A stretch of 64,000 nt of DNA from positions 193,156,031-193,220,030 of the forward strand of contig NC_088201.1 of NCBI RefSeq assembly GCF_037126465.1. The letters are read 5' to 3'. Each line of letters opens with the position of its first letter. The first letter of the stretch is position 1. Shown here piece by piece: positions 1 through 9,890 of this stretch. The position numbers were made by a program, and so were the translations under genes. The DNA is from Ornithodoros turicata (lineage: Eukaryota > Arthropoda > Arachnida > Ixodida > Argasidae). Below the pieces are notes generated by a model, which was not told the DNA's origin, ran no database searches, and saw only the letters and a program-made list of their open reading frames with translations.

Positions 1-182
1 AGCCTTTGGCAAAACATTACCACAACAGATGCTGCAGAACATAAGTTTTGTGGCGGCAATGAAAAACTCGCTTCTTATTTCGCGAGTTAAACAGTCTGCC
101 GCCACTAAATAAATATTAAAAGGTAAGGCAACCACAAACATGACGCCAGGTCAAACGCTTGGAACTTCAAAATCGCGGCGTG
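1..182. other. Unassigned flank
   Basis: No open reading frame, RNA gene or repeat is recognised here. It is the left flank of the foldback element that starts near position 183. Confidence 0.5.
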
Positions 183-571
183 CACTGTAAACTGAAAAAC
201 ACCCTTATGGGTGTAAATCGCTTGTCCTATAACTGACACCTCTTTTTACACCATATGGTCTTAGAACACCCTTTTCAGAGGGTGTATTCTGTGTAAGACA
301 CCCTTTGAAAGGGTGCTTTTCCTTGAAAATGCTTTCTTTTGCACCCTTTAAACACCCTTCTAGGAGGGTGTAAAGTTGTTAAACACCCTCCTAAAAGGGT
401 GTTTAAAGGGTGCAAAAGAAGGCATTTTCAAGGAAAAGCACCCTTTCAAAGGGTGTCTTACACAGAATACACCCTCTGAAAAGGGTGTTCTAAGACCATA
501 TGGTGTAAAAAGAGGTGTCAGTTATAGGACAAGCCATTTACACCCATAAGGGTGTTTTTCAGTTTACAGTG
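183..571. mobile_element. Foldback element built of ACACCC/GGGTGT blocks
   Basis: The whole 389 bp is one large inverted repeat. Arms of about 190 bp pair around a centre near 379, with only a few mismatches (for example near 221 and 332). The ends read CACTGTAAACTG and its complement. Inside each arm lie smaller palindromes of the type ACACCCTT...AAGGGTGT, at least five per arm, so it could form nested hairpins. There is no coding capacity. It resembles a non-autonomous foldback MITE, but no clear target duplication is visible (CG or TG only), so the superfamily is unknown. The near identity of the arms suggests recent insertion or gene conversion between arms. Confidence 0.8.
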
Positions 572-1554
572 TGCGAATTTATTAGCGATAAGAACATGCG
601 CCACTCAAAATTACTCTGGGCACCATTAGGCAGTGCAAAGGGTGTGAACCGGTTGTTAATACAACAAACGTTCCGCATTGATGTAGAAAACAGGGAGCAC
701 CACTGCGTGAAGACGCCATGAAATCAAAAGGGGACAGTAGACGCGTCAGTAAATGATCAGTACATATTTTCTTTATTTCTTCATTTCTTTCTTTATTTAC
801 TCGTTGAGGAGTACAAAGTTTGGGTGAGTTTGTACAGAAAGAGGTCCCATAGCTAATCCTAGTTCTGGGACCTCGAGTTATTATCTTATTTTGTTAGCAG
901 CTCTATCTCAGAAGAAACTATGTATCACGTAGACAAAGAGAGACCATGAGGAAGGTGAACAAACCAGAAAAAAAGTCACGTATCCGATATAACGGACGCT
1001 TATACGAAAAGAAGAAGATTAATAAAAGCGGCATTGAGATGAAAAAAGAAAAATTCATGTGGAATGAAATTTGTTAAGGCTTCGGTCCCACTCCTCTTGT
1101 GAAAACTGCAATGTTGCCAAGAGATTGCGCCGCTCCTATTTGTCTGACTTTGGAAGTATTGTAATCCTAGGAAAGGATTTTATTCTATACAAATGTGCTA
1201 CAGCGCCCTTTTGTTTATACATCGCTCAGCTGTTCTACTATAAAGCCAGGAACATTACCATATTCTCATTTTTTGCTCATCTTTGCCCAGGCTTTACGCG
1301 AAGAAAAAAGAAAATAGTTTTTTGCAGCGTTGTGTCCTGGGATACACAAAGTGTGCCACAGCCCCGTATTATTGATATTTGACGTAGGTAATTTATAAAC
1401 ATTCCTATGAAAACCTGAAATTTTCAACTTGTCATTTCGGATTGTTCTAGTGCCTGTTTGAAAGCAAAATTCGCACTGAAGAGAGACAATTATGCACAGA
1501 ACGAATCCTGAAATTTTCACTGTAATCGGAGTGTATCAAGGGCAGCCGGAATGC
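572..1554. other. No gene recognised
   Basis: This is AT-rich sequence with only short chance open frames on both strands. No codon pattern, domain or repeat homology within the window was seen. Confidence 0.5.
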
Positions 1555-1665
1555 CTAAAAGCTACCCACCACTGATCGCTATATATAAAGGCTGGATCGC
1601 GCATAGGAGAGGGGAGCGTAGGAGAGAGTTGCGGCAACCGGCCGCCATGTTGGAGGGCCCACTGG
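1555..1665 (+). repeat. Dispersed repeat, inverted partner at 2838-2945
   Basis: This stretch shares several blocks with the reverse complement of 2838-2945, including the core GGCTGGATCGCGCATAGG, the flanking CACTGATC, and CGGCCGCCAT near the far end. The two copies are diverged and lie in opposite orientation about 1.2 kb apart. They could be two copies of a short interspersed element or the ends of a larger element; no target duplication was found. Confidence 0.55.
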
Positions 1666-2837
1666 CGCCGGCTGCTCCCATAGGAAACAATGGGAAGCGA
1701 CTTGATTTGGAGCATTTATTGCGATTTAAACGCTCCTCATTGCTGATTAGCACGCGTTTTTCTTAGGAATCAGTGTGCTGATGTATTCCAAGCGTGCTTT
1801 AGCCGTGTTCCTGTAGTTTTTAATGGTAATTGCCTTCTTTTTCTTCTCCGCTGCCTGTATTCCGAATAGGGGGTCGTAACTATCGTGCACAGGGCGCATA
1901 CGCATGAAGGTGAATTTGGTGAATGTCTACCTATAAAATTAATTATTTTTGCTCAGGAAGGTTCTACACTGTTTGTTATTGTAAGCTACTTCCGTTTTTA
2001 TATTTTTTGTTTGTTTTCGTTCGTTGTTCGGCTTTCGTGTGCTGTTTCGTGGTTCTCGTTCGTTATTATGTGGTTTGATATTGTACGGTTCTCGTTTGAC
2101 TTTTTCCTTTATCGTATTATGTTCTACGAGTGTCTCTGTGTGTGTTCTGCAATAAGACCTCGATCCTTATTCTGAAGAGGCTCATTATTTTATTCACCAC
2201 ATCACCATCCAGCAATGGGGTCGAGTATAGACCCTGGCGATGAAACTCCCTATTCCTTATCTTAAAATAACGTTATTTTTACGACGAGTACTTTGCAGTT
2301 ATTAGCTGTCAGCGTATTTCATTAGAGAAATTCGAAGCGCTGTGCACGAAGAGCACGCACGTGCATGACTTATCACACACGCTGTAGGAGCGACTGCACA
2401 TACGAGGTTAACACAGCAGTTTATTTACTTCCACCGTACCTCACAAATTAAAAGAACAGTGGAACAAATTGGCATATTGGCGCAGGTTCTGCATCCGCTT
2501 CTTCGGCACAGCTGAGCGACTGTGAGGGGAACCTGCAAGCACAAGCGCATTGTTTGTAGAAAATACATGGTATTGGGATTTGTAGGAGCAGCTACAAATA
2601 CTTCCTTAGTACGTAATGGCACCAGCGAAGTAGCAATGGAAACAAGTCCGAGTTGTGAGATGCATGCGATACGAATAAACAGATTTTTCCTCAAAATAAA
2701 GAGCTTACCTGCGAAAAATTATCCCTCTTTCTCTGTCCGCGTGAAGTGTACTCAAAGCTGCAACAAACTGGCATGACACGCCCCTTAGTTTAAAGTAAAT
2801 TTTAAAAAAATACGGGCAGCCTCCTAAATGCAGATGA
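1666..2837. other. No gene recognised; T-rich tract
   Basis: This lies between the two inverted repeats. About 1970-2130 is T-rich with repeated GTTCGTT-like words. Open frames are short and show no recognisable protein. Confidence 0.45.
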
Positions 2838-2945
2838 CAGATTGCGTTGGACCCACCAATATAGCGGCCGGTGACCACGCTGTGGAGCTCCCTATGCGCG
2901 ATCCAGCCTATACTATAGAGATCAGTGCTACCCACTCACCGCCCA
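2838..2945 (-). repeat. Inverted partner of 1555-1665
   Basis: Read on the minus strand it repeats the order GGTAG-CACTGATC-GGCTGGATCGCGCATAGG-CGGCCGC seen at 1555-1665, with small indels. It has no coding potential. Confidence 0.55.
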
Positions 2946-4837
2946 GTGAAACCGAAACCGATGGGCTGTGGGAAGCGAAATTTACCGCGGAAGTTGGTAG
3001 CCGTGATTTGTAAATACTGAAAGAAGACGTTTTCTACTACAGTTGTTTCTGCACTTTTCGTTGGCTTCTTTCTTGTTTTTTTTTCTTTTTCTGTCATGAA
3101 CTTTCTGTGAATTATGCCGTTCATTTTCTTCATTTTTAAAAAAAAGTAGTTTAGCGGTTTCATTGAATTGAACTCGGGAACTTGCCGTCAGTCACTGTAA
3201 CCGACCGTCTGCGAACTTTTTTCCTTTTCAACCGTATTTATTTATCTCCCTCGTGTCTTTTATTTATTTATCTTTTGTAGACAAAATGCGAATGGCAGAC
3301 ACAAAAGGCACGTAAACTCAGCTCAATCCACATAGCAAATAATGCGCTTTGTGCCTTTCGCTCTCCACAAAATCAACCGTGCACTATTGGCTTCGATAAA
3401 GAAAAGTTGGATTAGGTTGTCAATATTATCAGCATATTTACTGGAATTAATATGAATTAAATATGTAACGGCAGATTACGGCAAAGGTTCACACTAAGAA
3501 GACTGCCTACCGCATACATTTTTCCGGCTTATATATTTTGGAGTGGTAATGAAGGCGTGTTGCTCGGCCATCTCAGAATCACAATATAATTGTTCTTAAT
3601 CCTATCGTGTGTTTGTAATTTGTTCATAAAAGGTCTCTATTCGATGTCCGCACCCTCTAAGTTAATCCGCGCATAGGTTGTCTAGATGCAACCAACCCGA
3701 TAATGTTCCTGGGACTAGCCACTTAGATGGTTGTCATAATAAATTTCAAGGAGATAACATTTCATTATTAAAGACGAATGGGGAAGTTGCAAAATTTACG
3801 TGTAGGTGAGAAGGCGCTTGCTTAATTTCTATTTGACTGGTCAGTGAAATCGGTTTCTAATACGGAAAGCAAATAGGAGTGTCTTCTTTAGCATAACCGG
3901 GTAGTGCCTAGAATAAGTAATCAATTTTTTACAAGAATCAGTAGTCAGTTTCGTACAGACTAGGACTCGAACTATAGGCTAAATTTTCGTCTATTTTCAT
4001 TTCGTTTCATTTTCGTTCTCATATACATTAGCAAAACATGCTAAGAACAGCGCAAATTCACCTGTGGTTGAACCCCGGAAAACACAATCTGGAGGTTCCT
4101 TCAGGTCCCTGGTTGACCTTGTTTATTAGAAAACGCGACAAGATGCGTCTTTTTGCCCCTGTGTATTGTTTGTGAATGTAACGTAGAGTAGTCATACTTA
4201 GGTTGCAGATCGTGGACAGAGCCGTAGCGACGGGTGCCCGAGAGGGGGCGCCGAACGGCAGGCCCTGGCAGGTAGGTTGGACAGGATAAAGCGGGAACGG
4301 AGGAAATTTGAATTTACGATCTCGGCAGTGCAAATAAGCGTTTTCATTTCTTTGTTTATGTTGAAATATTACTTTGCGCGTTGATATGTCTTCTGTTTAT
4401 AACATTTATTCTGTGTATTTTCTTTGCCACATGTTCACATGAGAAAAATAAAGTTAGGACCAGGAGGCGCGAGAAGCTCGCTCTTCGTTCAGTTCCTGGT
4501 TATCACGAGATCGAGTACAGACGTGTCTCTGATACTTCGACGAAAGGAACGATGCTGTGGTATTACCGCTAGCTGCTACACCTGATGCGTATCTGCAACA
4601 GTCTACAGGGCTTCTAACGGCACTTGGAGAAGGGGGGGGGCGCTTCAGATTTACCCTGCCCTGGCCGCAAACTTGCCTCGCTAAGGCTGTGATCGTAGGG
4701 AATTCCTGTTTGTGTCGCTTGCAGGGTGATTGCCCTGCGGATCGTCTAAGAAACCTTTGGGTACTGTAACCCTAAAAGAAGGCATGCATACCCATACGAA
4801 GAGAGAAAACAGCTCAGATTAGGTAACGTTCGTTGTG
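2946..4837. other. No gene recognised
   Basis: This is about 1.9 kb of AT-rich DNA without a supported gene or RNA. Short open frames near 4058-4333 and 4557-4769 show no recognisable domain and no second copy in the window. Confidence 0.45.
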
Positions 4838-5690
4838 AAGTCGTTTCCGTTGATATAGGGAAACCAATTGTGCATGGTTGCTACGAGTAAAAAATGATTT
4901 CTCAGCATCAGCACACGTAAGCAAAAGCCGAGCTAAGAATATAGTACTGATTTGTAACATCATTCCTTTATTATATTATGCAGGGTGTTTCACCTAAGGT
5001 GATAAAGAATTCTAACTGGCTACGTACTCGCCGGAGGATTGTCAGACTTCCGGCAATTACCTTCCTGGAAAATTTTGCCACCATTGAGGAATACTTTGGA
5101 CAATTTTTAATTGCGGAAAATTTAGTTTTTCAATTGAACTTTGAAAATTGCCAAGCGAGCCTAACTTTTTTACAGAAATATGAAGTCCTCCAGGGGATAA
5201 CCACAGACCCCCCCCCCCAAAATAGTACAAATTCTGCATTAGCCCCGCCTGCTTGGTTGTCACAAAGAAAAGGCCATGGCATTTGAGGGGAGAGGGGGAA
5301 GTGTTCCCGCCTGTTGTTTTACCTTCCTTTTCGCCGTGTTGACCTTCGTACTGGTGACAACCGTCTTATCGCAAAGAAAACAACCGGTCATTACCACAAA
5401 GGCCGAATTAAATGAAGGCGGGGACACTTTCTCGTCTACAGTTAGATTTCGCGTACCTTTCTCTGCGAAAATCAAAAAAGGGGGCTACAGCGTAATTTTT
5501 ACTTTTTTTTTTTACTATTTCTGTTGCGATACTGTGCATAGTCTTTGTTGGGTCTGCGGTTATCCGTGGAGGACATCATATTTTTGTTTTAAAAAAAGTA
5601 AGGTTCACTTGGCAATTTTCGAAGTTCAATTGAAAAAAAATAAATTTCCCGCAAATAAAAATTGTCCAAAGCCTTCTGTATTCTGGTTTT
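4838..5690. mobile_element. Foldback element with flank, partner at 49875-50640
   Basis: From 4981 the sequence opens with CAGGGTGTTTCACC. A block at about 5100-5230 is repeated in inverse orientation at about 5540-5670 (TTTTCAATTGAAC, GGCAATTTTC, the purine tract, and ATGAAGTCCTCC opposite GGAGGACATCAT), so the element folds back on itself. The outer end of the right arm is missing. The same unit plus about 140 bp of left flank recurs at 49875-50640, so the repeated unit is larger than the foldback. An open frame of 148 codons at 5276-5722 runs across the stem and is not regarded as a gene. Confidence 0.7.
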
Positions 5691-6257
5691 TCGCTTTGCA
5701 TGATCTCGAAAAGCTTCCGTAAAACGTTCCTTCCATCTCCAACGTCCTTGACTCTTGCGAGTGAACATGCACGCGTGCTTACATATGTGGTTTCCCAGCT
5801 AATAGTTATTTTTATGAAGCCACAAAAACGTGTTAGTTAGTTAGTTAAATAACTTAGTAAAATAAAAATAAAAACATGGTATTTCTGTAACCATGTCATC
5901 TGCTGTACATGGCATATCGTATCGCCAAAAATGCAACAATGCAATTCACCTTCCTGAAGTTGTACAAGTTGATGCATAACTTTCCCATCAAGACAAGGAG
6001 AAAAGAAAAAAGGGGTGCCGCGGAAAATGTGTGATCAAGACATTTAGACACGACGGAGCTACGGCAGACGAGGACAATACGGAAAGGACGGAAAGGGCAC
6101 CACACCGCCCTTTTCCGTATTGTGCTTGTATGCCGTAGCTCCCCCGTCGCGTCTAAAATGTCATACCAACCCCACATTGCGTTGTTTGTCAACGACATTT
6201 GTTTGTGGGATAAAGTTACACTAGCTCAATTACGTGGGGATTTGAGTGTCTGCCCCA
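5690..6257. repeat. Mosaic repeat part 1, inverted copy at 21485-22095
   Basis: This aligns with the reverse complement of 21485-22095 almost end to end, including the AGTTAGTTAG tract, the CCGCGGCACCCC-type block and a local palindrome around 6040-6150. In that palindrome CGACGGAGCTACGGCAGACG is mirrored by its complement about 70 bp away. The local palindrome is present in both copies. No protein is encoded. Confidence 0.7.
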
Positions 6258-7875
6258 CTGCCATGCTGTGCTGCTGCAGCCGGGTCAACGTGACACATGT
6301 CTCACATGAGTGTCTCTTTGCTTGTATTTCTGACATTCTTGGAAGGTTTCCACAGAGTAACATATTGGCTTTGGATCGAAACGACTGTTGTGGACAGAAC
6401 TAAAAATCGTAGCATCCCAATTTTGCCCCTAGTAAGCAATGCGTGCGTGTACAATGAGCGCTTGCGGCATTTCGTACAACAGCTGTTTCGTTGCAATCTT
6501 TTCGCTACGCGACGGACAAGCAGCCCTGCTGTCAAATAGCATATGGAACTGTATTCTTTTATATTATAATACTTATCACAATGAAACTGCAATGATCACA
6601 ATATGCTCGAATCATAACAATTGCGCCCTTCGCTGCGCACGACGAATCAACTTCGGCCTCCCAGTGCCACTGACAACTTCTATGACAGCGAAGCCTGTTA
6701 GGGGGCGGAAAGCAGGCTGTTACAAAACAATTGTCAGTGCTAGGCGTAAATACTATTGCCCAGAGAGAAAATAATACAGGGCACGCGCGTCTTTGTCTCG
6801 TTCCTTTTTCTTTCCAACTAGTTTATTTGTTTTCTACATCTGGGGGAACTGAAGGAAGAACCGGAGCTTGAAAGGAGGGGGCACCACGGTAAATGTTTAT
6901 TATGTAGGCAAGGGGAAGGGAGTGCTGTCGCGTCCATTTTGCTACGAGGAATTTTTGTCGCACAATAACTATCTTGCAATGCAAATGCAATTTCTTGAAT
7001 TGAACTCTGAAGTCTGTAGACGGATCCTCCGTTTACTCGCAAGAACAACGATCGCCTCACAGCTATCTGTGGGCAATCAGCGCCGCGTAATGCGATGGAG
7101 ACGACTGAAATAAACTAGTGGAATTGACGACATTTCGTTTCGAAAGATCACACCTCTCGTCATCTCACAAAGCGATAACACGAATCGCAGCAAAAAAAAA
7201 AAGTTATCTTCACCTTTGATGGCACTCTGTCACGACCGCTACTATGCGGAATACGGACAGGTTACATAGAGCATAATCGCCGACTTCCCTATTTTACTTC
7301 GATTATGTCATTCCTTTGATTCTTGCGCACTGTGAGTTGAACTTCTAGTTTCAACAGAAGTAGTAATTTCATAATTCAATTTTTCGGTAAGCTGCATTGA
7401 GATAAAACTGCTACCGATCGGCACGTGAACAGACTCTTCACAGCTGACTGCAATTATTTAGTATTTGCGACTATTTTTTTTTATGACGGTTGTTTGACCA
7501 TTTTGCATTTGATATATATATATTTTATATATCTCAAGTATATCCTATTTTGCACAGTCTTCGTCACACGCTACGCGCGCGACAGCTACCCCCCATGCTA
7601 CTCAAAACACGAAAGCACCAAAATCAACTCGCCGTCTTGCATGACAGTTTCAAAATACTTTTACGAGACAATCGTCCCTTCTACACAGGCATAAACACCG
7701 TGTGCAATGGCACAATAGAGGGGAGACCCAAGGTCAAAGGGTCCAGTCCCGAGCTGTCCCACGCGTATAACTGTTTCTCCCTAACGGGGTCATCCACGGA
7801 AACCGGGACGGTGGCGCCCCGCCGTAGGAAGCCCGTAAATACATTCAAGATGGCTACCGTGAAACCGTAGCCTTA
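6258..7875. repeat. Mosaic repeat part 2, relatives at 17112-19460 and 22975-23850
   Basis: This is the reverse complement of 17112-19350, with about 2 kb of extra DNA separating parts 1 and 2 in that other copy. A more diverged third copy lies at 22975-23850. Shared landmarks are CGGGTCAACGTGAC, the TGGCACTGGGAGACCGAAG-type block, GTAGGCAAGGGGAAGG and the ATATATCTCAA block near 7510-7545. All frames carry stops relative to the other copies, so no gene is called. Confidence 0.7.
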
Positions 7876-8395
7876 AAGTGCTCTCGATATTGTGACCACG
7901 GTACCTCTGACAGAACGGAGACAACTCTGCTCGGGCTGCTCGTAGTCACAGCCTCACAGACGGCGCCCGAGGTGGAGTCGACCACCGACCTACTTACTAA
8001 GAGAACAACCAGTTCACTTGACCCCCCCCCCCCTTCCTACTCCGGCTTTTTTGTTTCACATGTTTGCCGCAAGAGCATTGGTGGCGCTGCCGACATTCCC
8101 TACTTCAATGGGGGTTGTAGTGCTTATGCGGTAGCTTTCCTAGGACTTCTTCGCATTCGCGTCAGATATTTGTGCCTTCTTTTTTGTTTTTTGCCAAACA
8201 TATCGTAATCTTTACGCACCAAACCGCCTCGAAGACCTCAGTTCACATGAGCATGGTTTATTCCGTAGTGCCTTTTTGCAAGGCAAGATGCCTCCTCGCG
8301 TGAAAAGCGAAAAAAGTGTGCTGTCATCCATCTGAGATATTTCTCAAAAACCTTGCAATTGAACTGCGGTCACTTTTACTTTGCCCCTTAAAGGG
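7870..8395. repeat. Repeat block also inside the hAT-like element at 52425-52985
   Basis: It runs from AAAGTGCTCTCGATATTG through the CTCGGGCTGCTCGTAGTCAC and CTTCAATGGGGGTTGTAG blocks, and matches 52425-52985 in direct orientation. In the second place it lies within a hAT-like element. It has short open frames only and a C-rich tract near 8021-8034. Confidence 0.7.
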
Positions 8396-9734
8396 ACGGT
8401 CTCGTACACCCTGGCCTATCCACAAAGCGTACCATTCGATTCCTCATATCTGAAAACGTAATACTGTGAATTCGCTCGTCCAGAATCGCCACGGTTATTA
8501 AATAAACGAATTAAGTTGATAAGAACAGCGCCAGCACATTGCGATTTCTGTTGGCAACAGCGATATCCGCTACGATGGCAGACCGCTTATTGGATGAACA
8601 AATGGTCTGCTCTCGCGCCTTCTTGCAGCGGTGAGAGCAGACGACTTCCAAAAGGTGCTCGAGGATCACGGCGACGGCAATAAACTTGCTGCATGTAGTC
8701 TGGTCAAACGAAAGATGCGTATTGTAAAATGTGGCCGAACAACAATGTCAATACGTCTCGCATCTTCATTTCGAGCGGCAGTTTACGTGGATGACTCCAC
8801 CTAATAAAGGCAGTTGACGCTTATTTACTAACTTGTCTCGTATCGTTCGGTATTTTGAGCACTTCTAGTTCGTCTTACCTGCGAAAAGAATATTCCGTAT
8901 GGAAGTGGTGAAAACGTAACCCGGGTGTATAACAACTCTTTTGTCGACGACAATGTGACGAAAGTGGATATAGAAAAGCACCTGTTGGGAGTCACACACT
9001 CGAAACATCTTCAACAAAAGGTCTGATTGTCACACGCGCGTGCGTGTACTCCGCACATTTCGTTCACGATGCATATGAGATAAAGAGACGTTCTGCGGGC
9101 ACGATATGTATGGGACGGCGCCGGACGCAGCTCGAACTAAAAGATGTCGGCCGTCACGCAGTCAACTGTTAGCGGCAACGGTCTCCAAAGAACTGGATAC
9201 GCGCAGTATTGAAATGTAGGTATTACTTTGTTGATAATAGCCAAAAGTGATGTGTACAGAAATTGTCGGCACCGCACGCAACGGCAGTCCCGCGTACCTC
9301 GGAAGGAAGTGCTTGATCCAGCAGGCTACATCAGTTTGTTTTGCATATAGCCTCTCTAAGGTATTATCCCTACCGGAGCAGTATATCGCCAAACTATGCT
9401 CAATAATGTTGTCTTGTGCCCCTTCAGTAGCTGACACTAACTGATGAAAGTGGCACTCCTTCCTGTGCCAGAATCAACACCTATTAATGGGTCACAAATA
9501 TAACAACTCAAATTCGCAGGTTTCACAGCTCTATTTAATTTTTCCCTGCACATTGCTGATGTGAGAAAAGTATTGCATAATATAAATATGTAAGTTATAT
9601 CCACAAATCAGTGTTGTGATTATATGATGTTCAAGCAACAAAAGACAAGACAAGCTTGTTGACAGGACAGGACGACAGGTTGCTCAGAGCTTGCTGCTTG
9701 AACATCATTATGACTACCCGATACCAACAACCCA
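8396..9734. other. No gene recognised
   Basis: This is about 1.3 kb between the mosaic repeat and the 3' end of the LINE. It begins with GGGACGGTCTCGTACA, a block also found inverted near 17105. No RNA gene or domain was seen. Confidence 0.45.
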
Positions 9735-9890
9735 ATTTTTATTTTTATTTTATTTATTTGAAAGATACTGCCGGCCATCTCTTGATGGCCATGGCAGAGG
9801 AGGTGAGTACACTACATACAACACGTACAACATACAGCTATACACAGTGCAAAATGTCAAGTGTTAAACATCTGAAGTCAAGAAAGAAAG

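Noticed and set aside
5276..5722. 148-codon open frame with a hydrophobic start
   Set aside because: It runs through the stem of a foldback element, is not conserved in the copy at 50.3 kb, and has a phenylalanine-rich low-complexity core.
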